A stretch of DNA of 20,543 bases from a virus, in the IMG/VR virus record IMGVR_UViG_3300017917_001718, positions 1 through 20,543 of that record, one strand, 5' to 3'. The position numbers and the translations under genes are program-made. The notes below the pieces were generated by a model. The model had not been told where the DNA came from. It saw only the letters and a program-made list of their open reading frames with translations, and did not search any database. Below, one piece after another: positions 1 to 7,203 of the stretch. Numbering within the stretch: position 1 is the stretch's first letter; each line of letters opens with the position of its first letter.

Positions 1-297
1 TGCTGCGGCAACAGCTTTTGGATCCCTTGCTCCGTATTTTGCAGCCTGTTTCTCGACTTTGGCGAAGCCTGGCCCAGGCTTGCCAAGATCAGCGCCACTT
101 CTTGCTTTTTTGACTACTGCTGATTTTTCTGCTTTGGTCATTCCGGCACTTGGGTGGCTCCTTTCAAACATCCTTGCCAACTCTTGGACTCGTTGAAGTT
201 CATAGTCTCCCATATGTTCTCTGCACATTTCTTCAATCTGCTGAGCAAGTCTACCAATTTCCTGTGCTTTCAGCATTATCTCTTTTTCGTATGCCAT
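1..297 (-). CDS. Small phage protein of unknown function (3' end outside window)
   Basis: The first 99 codons of a minus-strand gene are present; the stop lies beyond the window edge. The start is the ATG at 297, preceded by a good ribosome site (AGGAGA, 7 nt spacing). Residues 1-50 are charged and helical. From about residue 52 comes a basic, Gly/Ala/Lys-rich segment (KAEKSAVVKKARSGADLGK, then KPGPGFAKVEKQAAKYGA). Similar Lys/Gly-rich tails occur in small proteins of T4-like aquatic phages, but I know of no assigned function. The ribosome site is buried in a 12-bp hairpin (separate entry), so translation is probably regulated. The gene follows the 882-residue protein in the same direction across an 81-bp structured leader. 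Confidence 0.75.
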   Translation of the reverse strand, partial: MAYEKEIMLKAQEIGRLAQQIEEMCREHMGDYELQRVQELARMFERSHPSAGMTKAEKSAVVKKARSGADLGKPGPGFAKVEKQAAKYGARDPKAVAAA

Positions 298-301
298 AAA
301 A

Positions 302-333
302 AAGTCTCCTATATTTTAATTTATAGGAGACTT
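302..333 (-). promoter_or_regulatory. Hairpin hiding a ribosome site, with an internal late-promoter-like box
   Basis: A perfect 12-bp inverted repeat (302-313 and 322-333) has an 8-nt loop. Read on the minus strand, the 3' arm holds the Shine-Dalgarno of the gene starting at 297, and the 5' arm pairs with it exactly. A T4 late-promoter-like TATAAATT (325 down to 318) spans the end of the 5' arm and the loop. Initiation about 6 nt past that box would give mRNA lacking the 5' arm, leaving the ribosome site free. Six T residues follow the stem, so an intrinsic terminator is the alternative reading. Confidence 0.6.
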
Positions 334-338
334 AAACG

Positions 339-369
339 AACGTACTAATACGTTAGTATATATTATACT
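339..369. repeat. Cluster of overlapping small palindromes
   Basis: Three short inverted repeats overlap in 31 bp: 339-344 with 349-354 (AACGTA/TACGTT), 343-348 with 353-358 (TACTAA/TTAGTA) and 355-360 with 364-369 (AGTATA/TATACT). The first two share bases, so only one can form at a time. Together with the hairpin at 302-333 they fill most of the leader between two genes. Function is unknown; the sequence is AT-rich, so some of this could be chance. Confidence 0.45.
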
Positions 370-378
370 TAATGTGTA

Positions 379-3027
379 TTATTTTACTAAACTTTCAGTA
401 GTCTGTTGCGTTTGTGCTAGTGCAGATTGCATTGCCGGAGTTAACGAGTTGTAAACTTCCTCACCAAAATTATCTAGAATTTTGTTTTCATCTCTTAAAT
501 CTACAAACTCACCCTTGACCATAAATCCCAATACAGTTCTGAGATTAATGCTTCTCCAAGCGCCTTTTGCAGCTTCAGCTTTTGCGGCATCGTCGTCCAT
601 TCCGGAGCTTCTCAATTCCTTTAACTTCTTAATGTATGCATTCACATCTACAACTTTTTTAATGTCGTTGTTTTGCTCAACATTCTTTTGTTTGTCAGTC
701 TTTTCCCTAGTACTTGGAACATATGAATCAAGTGTTCTCTTAATAGCCATATGACGGACAGTTCCATCTTTTTTGACAAATGCAACACTGACGATTACGT
801 TGTTATCGATGGCATCTCTTAGCATTTGAAGATCATCTCGTTCCATAAATCCACGATAATCTTCGTCAGTTTGAAGTCCGGCTAACGATTTAATTTTAGC
901 TAGTTCTTGCAATTCTGGATCTGTGCTATCGGACTCTCTAAATCTACTTCTGTAACTATTTGACGACATAGAATGTCTGCTTCCAAGTGCAGGTAGACCT
1001 TCGCCACTGAGCAGCAAATCATACATTAGCTTAATGACTTCAGCTGGCCGTGTCTTTTGAGCTAATGATTGTTTGAAGTATTCTACTTTCTCAGGTTTCA
1101 TTGGTCGCTTGCTTGGACGACTAATTAACTCAAATGCCTTAGCTTTTAGGGCCTCCAAATCATTAATGCTTTGTAAAGATTGAATATCTTCTGGACCAAA
1201 ATTAACGTCGGATTTTGCCTCTTCGATGTTCTCATCATCAGAAACTTCTTCAACTTTTGCCTTAATATTGCCTACTAATTCTTTTAATCTTGCCAAACCA
1301 TCGTCAGCATCAACTTGATGACTAGCGTGTCTTTGTTCCCATTCCATGGTGAGCTTCTCCATAAATTTCTCTGCCATCATTCGAGCTTGCTGGCCAGCAC
1401 TTTCGCCAAACTTTTCACTAATTTTTTTCTCAACATCGAGTGCAATGCCCTCACCGCCGCGGAATGGCCCAACTTCAGGATTGTCACGATTATAAAAACT
1501 CTTAACAATTTTGGCAACTTCTTTAACTATGCTGCTTTGATCTGCTCCAGCTTCTTCTGGCTCTTCAGCAGATGAATCTTCGTTCTCCGATTTACTCATC
1601 CCCAATGCAACAAGTAATTCTGGATAGTTATCTCTTGCCCAAACTTGTAATACCTCTATAGGATCAGTACTAGAATCTAGATCCGCTGCACTCTTTAGTT
1701 TGTCTTTTAAGTCACTATCAGTCAATCCAAAGCTGCTAAAAAATTGCCAAGCTACTTGTCCCTCTGGTCCTAATTCCAATTGTTCAGTATCTTGCAATGC
1801 ATTCCTTAAATCTTGAATTTGATCATCAGTAAGTTTTCCTTGTTCAACTGCCTCAACCCATTCTACAAATTGTCCAAAATCGTCAGTGTCTTGATGTTCT
1901 TTAACAGCGTGATCCTTGCAGTGACTGTATCCTTCTTTTTTATCTCGTTTGAATTCACCACCACACTGGCTGCAATGCACAGTATATTCACTTGTTCCTT
2001 CTTCAACGTAGTCTTCTAAATCTACTGTGTTTGTTTCTTGCATAATGCTGTGTAATAGTGGGAAGAAACTAGCTAGTTCTTCCTTGAAACTGGATTGTGT
2101 AAACGTTTGTTTATATGTTTCCATAGTCACATCATCGAGCTCGCCTAAAACTGGCTCTTCTTGATCCACAAAACTCTCAATCCATGATTCGTAATAATGT
2201 CTCTTACTAAGTGCTTCAATTTCTGCTTTGAGCTCGTTCAATCGGCCTACAGCCCTTTCAGTAATGCCCATTGCATCGTCATGTAAACTTGTATGCTGAA
2301 CTTGTCTGCTAAACTCTTGTAATTGAGCAATTTGTTCACTCATTCTAATAATTGCTTTGCCTGCTGGATCGTGAGGAACTCCACCATGATCAACGTGCTG
2401 GGCCATTGCAAACGCCCCAGCTGGATGAATAAATGGATACTTAAATCGCTCACCATCTCTATTTTGAATAAAAATTGCCTTAATATTTTTCTTTCGACTT
2501 CTAGCACCCGGACTCATCTCGTCAACAGGACTATGGTGTCTAACAATAACTTCAGTTGCGCCTTTAACTGCTCGGCTAGTTTTTCTGGAACTCTTTTGAT
2601 TCCAGCGTGATTCATTCATAGTATTCATAGCAGGTTCTTCTTCTTTAGGTGCTTGCGTAGTAGCAAGATGTTGGAAATCATTTTTATCTAAATTAGTTTT
2701 AGCAACGTCTCGAGTATCAAATCTTAACAATCTGCGCATTGCAAACAGTCGCATTTCTTTAAGAAATTTATACCAGATTTGTTTACTATCATCGTCTTGA
2801 TTCTCAGTAATTCCTTGACTATAATAGACCTTTAGGCTACCGAGATCATTTAGGCTAATGCTAACTCTTCCAAGAGTAACCCCTTCGTTCACAAAGTCGA
2901 AATCAAAAAATCTTGCTTCTACAGGGTCAATAGTAACTGCACCAGATTCGTCGCCCATTTCTAAATTCGTAAATCTACTACGAATCTTATCAAAAAGGTC
3001 TTGGGAAATTATTTGAATTGCTTTCAT
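379..3027 (-). CDS. Large virion-associated protein of T4-like aquatic phages, zinc-knuckle-like, unknown role
   Basis: An 882-residue protein with no recognised enzyme domain. Visible parts: an alpha/beta N-terminus (1-110); a conserved-looking block at 180-230 (KNIKAIFIQNRDGERFKYPF, then HPAGAFAMAQHVDHGGVPHD); a candidate metal site with C352 and C355 followed by H369, C370, H373 and H378; acidic helical linkers (380-500); and a C-terminal segment (about 735-845) reading VIVSVAFVKKDGTVRHM...WRSINLRTVLGFMV, which resembles the small SH3-like beta-barrel domain common in T4-like phages, here with a long charged insertion. It lies directly after the large terminase, so a capsid or packaging-related structural role is plausible but inferred. 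The ATG at 3027 has no Shine-Dalgarno and sits 6 nt after an ATAAATA box. Confidence 0.8.
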   Translation of the reverse strand: MKAIQIISQDLFDKIRSRFTNLEMGDESGAVTIDPVEARFFDFDFVNEGVTLGRVSISLNDLGSLKVYYSQGITENQDDDSKQIWYKFLKEMRLFAMRRLLRFDTRDVAKTNLDKNDFQHLATTQAPKEEEPAMNTMNESRWNQKSSRKTSRAVKGATEVIVRHHSPVDEMSPGARSRKKNIKAIFIQNRDGERFKYPFIHPAGAFAMAQHVDHGGVPHDPAGKAIIRMSEQIAQLQEFSRQVQHTSLHDDAMGITERAVGRLNELKAEIEALSKRHYYESWIESFVDQEEPVLGELDDVTMETYKQTFTQSSFKEELASFFPLLHSIMQETNTVDLEDYVEEGTSEYTVHCSQCGGEFKRDKKEGYSHCKDHAVKEHQDTDDFGQFVEWVEAVEQGKLTDDQIQDLRNALQDTEQLELGPEGQVAWQFFSSFGLTDSDLKDKLKSAADLDSSTDPIEVLQVWARDNYPELLVALGMSKSENEDSSAEEPEEAGADQSSIVKEVAKIVKSFYNRDNPEVGPFRGGEGIALDVEKKISEKFGESAGQQARMMAEKFMEKLTMEWEQRHASHQVDADDGLARLKELVGNIKAKVEEVSDDENIEEAKSDVNFGPEDIQSLQSINDLEALKAKAFELISRPSKRPMKPEKVEYFKQSLAQKTRPAEVIKLMYDLLLSGEGLPALGSRHSMSSNSYRSRFRESDSTDPELQELAKIKSLAGLQTDEDYRGFMERDDLQMLRDAIDNNVIVSVAFVKKDGTVRHMAIKRTLDSYVPSTREKTDKQKNVEQNNDIKKVVDVNAYIKKLKELRSSGMDDDAAKAEAAKGAWRSINLRTVLGFMVKGEFVDLRDENKILDNFGEEVYNSLTPAMQSALAQTQQTTESLVK

Positions 3028-3033
3028 ATGTCT

Positions 3034-3040
3034 TATTTAT
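3034..3040 (-). promoter_or_regulatory. Late-promoter-like ATAAATA, 6 nt before the start codon
   Basis: ATAAATA on the minus strand matches the T4 late-promoter core (TATAAATA). It abuts the terminase stop codon and ends 6 nt before the ATG at 3027. There is no Shine-Dalgarno sequence between. A transcript from it would be nearly leaderless. Confidence 0.5.
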
Positions 3041-4621
3041 TTAATAATTGCTAATATAGATTGGCATTGGCATTTCGAATTCATCATCCCGCTCCTCCCG
3101 CATCTTATCGTAGATTGCAGGATCCCAATCTTGAAGCACTAGCGCCATTCTTATTGCCAATAGCAATGCACTCACAAGGTCATCGTGTGTGCCAACTTTT
3201 GCTTCAAAGCTAACGCCCTTAGCAATATAGGATTTGAGCTCACCTATAAGTGCCTTAGACGATATTGCCAATCTGTTACTTTCCAATAAGTGCTTCAGCT
3301 TGGCACATGCATTAATCTTGCTAGAGTTCGTTGTATTAAATCCTTTGCGGAATCTACGCACATGCCCTTTTTTGATTGGCTCGCTTAAAAATAGCCCCGG
3401 TATACTCTCTTCTCCAAGCTCATCTATTGCAACTAGTGCAGCTTCTCCAATATTGTTATTTTCGACGCTATAATATATACTTGACTGAACACCTTTGGCT
3501 GCACATTCGTCGTTGATGTAGTTGCACAAGTCTCGCATAATACGAACTTGTCCCTGTATAGTGGTTAAATTGTGTTGCCATTCTGCAACTTGGTCAAAAC
3601 TCGGAAGTTCTATAACTTGAATTGCAGCAGGATCTCCACCTGTCCCCAAGCTAGGGTCTAAAGCAATCAAATATGTATTCATTGGGTTGATTTTCTTGTA
3701 CCAGCGGGCCTGGCCCATCTTCATGTATGGCTCTTTGCCAACAAGACTTGCTAGCTTGATACTGTTGATGAGGGTTTCATCGAATACTAAGAATTCACAG
3801 TCGTGTTCTCGACGGAATCGCTCTTCACCAATTCGACTACGCTCTTCATTTGCCCAATTTTCGTCTCTATCGGGGTGTTCGTTCCAGTACGCTCTGAATG
3901 GGAAGAATCCGTTACGCCCAAGCTCTTGTTCGTTTCCGAATTCATCAAACTTGTAATTGGCTTCTTTCCATATATTTGCGAATTGGTCTTCATCGCTGTT
4001 TGGTGTGCTTGTAATAATTGCTTTACCACCAGTTGCTAATGTAGGTGAAATAGAAGTCCAAAATTCTGTTGCAATATTAGGTTCAACGAATGCAAACTCG
4101 TCAGCATATAATAAGGAAAGAGACAAACCTCGACCAGTGGTTTCAGTAGTGGTTTGTGCAATAATACGTGAACCGTTGTCGAACTCAATACTCTGTTTGT
4201 TGTAACTTTTTACACCACATCGTATGTGATCAGGGCACAATTCGTATGCATAACGTATGCGGCTCATAATTTCTTGTGCACCAGTAAATTTATGAGCTGC
4301 AACTAACACTGTAGCGTCCGGAACAAACATCGCATACCATAACAAATAGCCTGCCGCAGTAGTAGTTTTGCCCGTCTGTCTAGGTAATAAATTTATATTA
4401 AATCTGTGTTGATGGTAACTATCAATCAATCTACGCTGATAGTCGAATGGTTCATATCTCAACTTACCTTTTACTGGGTGCTGAATATAGAAAAAATTGT
4501 CGAGGAAATAATGAGGACCGTTGATAGGATCAGTGCATTTTAGTAACTCTTCAATGTGCTGTTCAGTATATTTTTGAGTACTATATGCAGTCTTAACTAA
4601 TTTGTTATCAGTATACGCCAT
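3041..4621 (-). CDS. gp17: Terminase large subunit (T4 gp17 type)
   Basis: DNA-packaging motor ATPase and headful nuclease; it docks on the portal, translocates DNA into the prohead and cuts the concatemer. The 526 residues (T4 gp17 has 610) contain a Walker A-type loop at 79-87 (LPRQTGKTT), the same non-classical R-Q-x-G-K-T-T form as T4. A Walker B follows at 170-179 (LLYADEFAFV) and a coupling motif STP near 205. The RNase H-fold nuclease has its acidic residues at D322 (IALDPSLGTGGD), E387 (YSVENNN) and D480/D481 (GTHDDLVSALLLA). The gene starts immediately after a strong terminator with a TTAAATA box 5 nt before ATG, so it probably forms its own late transcription unit. The small subunit lies three genes upstream in the same direction. 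Confidence 0.97.
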   Translation of the reverse strand: MAYTDNKLVKTAYSTQKYTEQHIEELLKCTDPINGPHYFLDNFFYIQHPVKGKLRYEPFDYQRRLIDSYHQHRFNINLLPRQTGKTTTAAGYLLWYAMFVPDATVLVAAHKFTGAQEIMSRIRYAYELCPDHIRCGVKSYNKQSIEFDNGSRIIAQTTTETTGRGLSLSLLYADEFAFVEPNIATEFWTSISPTLATGGKAIITSTPNSDEDQFANIWKEANYKFDEFGNEQELGRNGFFPFRAYWNEHPDRDENWANEERSRIGEERFRREHDCEFLVFDETLINSIKLASLVGKEPYMKMGQARWYKKINPMNTYLIALDPSLGTGGDPAAIQVIELPSFDQVAEWQHNLTTIQGQVRIMRDLCNYINDECAAKGVQSSIYYSVENNNIGEAALVAIDELGEESIPGLFLSEPIKKGHVRRFRKGFNTTNSSKINACAKLKHLLESNRLAISSKALIGELKSYIAKGVSFEAKVGTHDDLVSALLLAIRMALVLQDWDPAIYDKMREERDDEFEMPMPIYISNY

Positions 4622-4626
4622 ACGTT

Positions 4627-4633
4627 TATTTAA
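4627..4633 (-). promoter_or_regulatory. Late-promoter-like TTAAATA, 5 nt before terminase ATG
   Basis: TTAAATA on the minus strand ends 5 nt before the ATG at 4621, directly downstream of the terminator hairpin. No Shine-Dalgarno is visible. A gene placed just after a terminator needs its own promoter, which supports this box as real. Confidence 0.5.
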
Positions 4634-4635
4634 TG

Positions 4636-4663
4636 AAAAAAATAGCCTCCGAAGAGGCTATTT
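4636..4663 (-). terminator. Rho-independent terminator with UUCG tetraloop
   Basis: On the minus strand a 10-bp perfect stem (AAATAGCCTC with GAGGCTATTT) closes a TTCG loop and is followed by a run of seven T. The C(UUCG)G loop is unusually stable. It ends the transcript of the acidic 326-residue gene and insulates the terminase gene. Confidence 0.9.
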
Positions 4664-4680
4664 GGTAAAAGCTAGTTTTA

Positions 4681-5661
4681 TCAGTTTTCACTAACAAAAC
4701 GCTTATACTGTGCAAACAAATCAGCTACTGCTTCATTCATGTCTGCGTATGCTTTTGGACGATCTCCGTCCATTCTATCGCCTTGCCCTGGCTGATTCTC
4801 TCTATGTGCATATTGATTTGCATCAAATGGGTTCTTTTTATTAGGGTCTGCAGGAGTATTATCGTACTCGTCAACTGGTTCTTTCTTTTCTAACCCGTGA
4901 TCATCCATGTCGTGATCACCGTCGTCATCTAAATCGCCCTGGGCTTGATTAACGGTGTCAGAATCGGCATCTTGATCTGCATCTGGATTCATTTTGTCAA
5001 TTACTGACCGCATAGAATCAGCTGGACTCATATCATCAGTTGGTTCTAACACTTGCGGTGTAGCACTCATTGGGGCAGGTGCAGCTGGTTGATTAATACC
5101 CGCAAGCTGCATAATATCCCTTAACATTCCACTTAATTCTGGCCCGCTTGCTGCGGTCATATTGATAGTCGCAGGTGTATGTGGTTTATCCATTGTTGTC
5201 ATTCCCATATCTGGCATCATCCCACATTCGTCTAATTGTGGCTCTGCGCTTTCATAAAAATCATCCCTATCTGGGATATCAAAATCATCATCTTTAGAGG
5301 ATTCTGCGTCTCTCCAAATTGCATCTTCGATATCGTCTAATATATTTTTATCAGAAATATCTAATTCCTGCCCAGTAGTCAAATCGTAAACTTTATATTC
5401 ATCGATATTGCTGAAGCTGCCGCGTTCGTCACTGTCGCTGTAAATTGAATAATTGACTCCGACATCAATTTCTTCAGGAGGTGGATTATTTTCGTCACCT
5501 GTACCGTTTTCCCATGCAATATATGCGGGGTTAATAATTTTGGTTTCTAAATCGTAATGTGCAGCACCTGCAGGTTGAGTAGGTGCTGTGTTTTCTTTAA
5601 TTACGTTAGGGTTTTTTGCATCTAGCTCTGCAAGACGCTGTAACACATCGATCATATTCAT
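4681..5661 (-). CDS. Acidic, low-complexity virion/prohead-associated protein, function unknown
   Basis: 326 residues, very rich in Asp, Pro, Met and Gln. A first part (1-130) looks foldable (NYSIYSDSDERGSFSNIDEY). Then come acidic linkers, a short helix SGMLRDIMQLAGI near 180, and an acidic stretch with calcium-loop-like DLDDDGDHDMDDHG near 245-258. The C-terminal helix is DLFAQYKRFVSEN. Acidic proteins of this layout are common in T4-like aquatic phages next to head and packaging genes. A scaffold or prohead-core role is a guess from composition and position only. The start overlaps the preceding stop (ATGA at 5661-5658); the second ATG (5655) could be used instead. Confidence 0.8.
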   Translation of the reverse strand: MNMIDVLQRLAELDAKNPNVIKENTAPTQPAGAAHYDLETKIINPAYIAWENGTGDENNPPPEEIDVGVNYSIYSDSDERGSFSNIDEYKVYDLTTGQELDISDKNILDDIEDAIWRDAESSKDDDFDIPDRDDFYESAEPQLDECGMMPDMGMTTMDKPHTPATINMTAASGPELSGMLRDIMQLAGINQPAAPAPMSATPQVLEPTDDMSPADSMRSVIDKMNPDADQDADSDTVNQAQGDLDDDGDHDMDDHGLEKKEPVDEYDNTPADPNKKNPFDANQYAHRENQPGQGDRMDGDRPKAYADMNEAVADLFAQYKRFVSEN

Positions 5662-6254
5662 TTTCTTGGGTCCTTTGCCTGCTGCAATACCGATGTTGTT
5701 CCCGCAGGACTATCTGTATTAAATTTAGCAGATCCTTCTGATGGAATTTCTTCTCCTCGGTCTTTACGCTGGAGTTTTAAGATATCATTTAATTCTTTAA
5801 TGAAATCACTGTTATACTTATCACCATAGTAATCTTCAAATTTAGCGTTAGCTGATTCTTTGTAGTCGGGATCATCAAGTAATGCGCCTTCTCGTGCTGG
5901 CTCTTCTCGTTGATACTCTTCCGTTGGCTCGAACGGTGATTTAACAACTAAGTGCTCTTTGCCAACACCCATTTCAGTTGCCAAGTATTCTTTTAGCTCA
6001 TATGGCGTAGTCGGATAATCTAGAGAAACTTCGTAAATGTTAACTTCACAATTTTTAACTTGTGGAAAATCTAAAGGAAGTGATTGTATAGGAGTCTTAC
6101 TTTTCTTAAATCCAGTCAGTGTTTCTCCAACTGCAAAGCGCCCAAGAAGTGATTTTAATCTAGACTCTTGTTCAGAAGTAACATCGCCCGCAATTTTAAT
6201 GCGGAAATCATACTTCTTTTTAGACTCTGTTAGATATTCAGTAAATGATTTCAT
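5658..6254 (-). CDS. Conserved T4-like phage protein, probable virion component, function unknown
   Basis: 198 residues beginning MKSFTEYLTESKK, a start typical of prohead or virion proteins in T4-like aquatic phages. The body reads as alternating strand/helix with KIAGDVTSEQESRLKSLLG, then PLDFPQVKNCEVNIYEVSL and YPTTPYELKEYLATEMGVG, followed by a charged tail. The KIAGDV...LDFPQ...YPTT pattern matches my memory of a family of unknown function in these phages. A TTG two codons upstream (6260) is open, but the ATG at 6254 fits the MKSF start. The ATG follows an ATAAATA box at 7 nt and no Shine-Dalgarno is visible. It sits between small terminase and the acidic protein. Confidence 0.82.
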   Translation of the reverse strand: MKSFTEYLTESKKKYDFRIKIAGDVTSEQESRLKSLLGRFAVGETLTGFKKSKTPIQSLPLDFPQVKNCEVNIYEVSLDYPTTPYELKEYLATEMGVGKEHLVVKSPFEPTEEYQREEPAREGALLDDPDYKESANAKFEDYYGDKYNSDFIKELNDILKLQRKDRGEEIPSEGSAKFNTDSPAGTTSVLQQAKDPRK

Positions 6255-6260
6255 AGTCAA

Positions 6261-6752
6261 TTATTTATTCAAATTTTTAAGTTTTTCGAGTATGCTGTTA
6301 CGATCGGTTATAATATAACCCTCACCTTCAACAGTATTTCCCGATTGTTCACCGTGCTTTTTGTCAATCGCCAACTTCTTTAACTGTAAATCGACCATTT
6401 TTAGCTTCTTATCAATCTTATTTGTTTTAGCTTGTATCGCAGCAGTCATCATGCTTGCAGCAACTTCAAACATTCTGGCACCGTATCTTGCTTCAACGTT
6501 CATACCCAGGTCCATTAAGTCATCGTAGGCTTTTTCTGCCTTTTCTGCCAATGCATCGAGTTCTGCATCACTAATATCACCAAGACCTTTTACCCTAGGC
6601 AACGCCGCAGCAATTTTGTCAAATTCTTCTAGTTTCTCCTGCAAATCAATTGCTTGTACAGGAGTTGCATCTACAGGCTCTGCCTCAACGACTGGCTCTG
6701 AATCGTCGACATTAGGAGGTAAATTTAGTAATTCTTCTAAGCGTTTTGTCAT
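6261..6752 (-). CDS. gp16: Terminase small subunit (T4 gp16-like)
   Basis: 163 residues: an acidic Pro-rich N-terminus after LEELLNLPP, then a long helical core (about 75-135: EKAYDDLMDLGMNVEARYGA, RMFEVAASMMTAAIQAKTNK, IDKKLKMVDLQLKKL) and a short C-terminal tail. The pattern of two long helices with an R-x-F-E-x-A-A-x-M-M face is what T4-type small terminases show; they oligomerise on DNA, start packaging and stimulate the large subunit. No zinc or enzyme motif is present. Recognition is by length, helical pattern and location near gp17, not by a signature motif. The ATG at 6752 lies 4 nt after the gp4 stop and lacks a clear ribosome site, so translation is probably coupled. Confidence 0.68.
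   Translation of the reverse strand: MTKRLEELLNLPPNVDDSEPVVEAEPVDATPVQAIDLQEKLEEFDKIAAALPRVKGLGDISDAELDALAEKAEKAYDDLMDLGMNVEARYGARMFEVAASMMTAAIQAKTNKIDKKLKMVDLQLKKLAIDKKHGEQSGNTVEGEGYIITDRNSILEKLKNLNK
6262..6268 (-). promoter_or_regulatory. Late-promoter-like ATAAATA, 7 nt before the start codon
   Basis: ATAAATA on the minus strand overlaps the stop codon of the small-terminase gene and ends 7 nt before the ATG at 6254. No Shine-Dalgarno lies between. Being in AT-rich sequence, chance cannot be excluded for this copy alone. Confidence 0.42.
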
Positions 6753-6756
6753 ATTA

Positions 6757-7203
6757 TTACTTAGTTCTTGTTTTAGGATTATGAAAAATATCTCCCTCGT
6801 TTAGGATCCTAAACTTAATACCCTGCTGTTGACACCATTGCGTAGCAGCAGCCCACTTGGCTTGATTCTTAACAAATTGCGCCTGATTATAAACGCTTTT
6901 TCCAACTCGTTCTTTTAGAGTTTGATTGGCTGGTTTAATTTCCCATAACTCTGCATGTTTCTTTTGATTTCTATCTACATACACTACTAGAAAGTCTGGA
7001 ACATATATAGTTTGTTTGCCAGTTAGCGGATCTCTGTACGGTATTTTTACAGGCTCACTACTCCATTGTTGAACTGCTGGGTTATTATCACAAAATGTCA
7101 TAACCGTAAACTCCCAGCTACTCCTATAAATAGGTACCCTATTTCCTACATATTTTTCTGGATTTTTTAACTTAAATCCACCTTTGCTGAATGTAAAACT
7201 CAT
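6757..7203 (-). CDS. gp4: Head completion nuclease (T4 gp4-like, PD-(D/E)XK fold)
   Basis: 148 residues with the T4 gp4 pattern: KGGFKLKNPEKYVGNRVPIY then RSSWEFTVMTFCDNN, VQQWSSEPVKIPY, and a PD-(D/E)XK-like core with PDFLVVY (about 68-74) and ELWEIKP (about 85-91), followed by a helix with NQAKWAAATQWCQQQGIKF. T4 gp4 acts at head completion, joining filled heads to tails; the family shares the TnsA N-terminal nuclease fold. The predicted metal ligands (D of PDF, E and K of EIK) are intact. The start codon overlaps the preceding stop (ATGA), indicating translational coupling with the upstream tail-protein gene. Confidence 0.85.
   Translation of the reverse strand: MSFTFSKGGFKLKNPEKYVGNRVPIYRSSWEFTVMTFCDNNPAVQQWSSEPVKIPYRDPLTGKQTIYVPDFLVVYVDRNQKKHAELWEIKPANQTLKERVGKSVYNQAQFVKNQAKWAAATQWCQQQGIKFRILNEGDIFHNPKTRTK

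Noticed and set aside
302-333. Simple terminator
   Set aside because: The T-run fits, but the stem pairs exactly with the ribosome site of the gene that begins 6 nt later. Regulation is the better reading; dual use is possible.
154-348. Plus-strand 64-residue open frame
   Set aside because: Antisense to the real small gene and across the hairpin leader; no homology or ribosome site.
482-2610. Plus-strand open frames over the 882-residue gene
   Set aside because: Low-complexity, Phe/Ser/Leu-rich antisense shadows without ribosome sites.
6255-6260. TTG two codons before the MKSF protein
   Set aside because: MKSF is the usual start of such phage proteins, and ATG is available.
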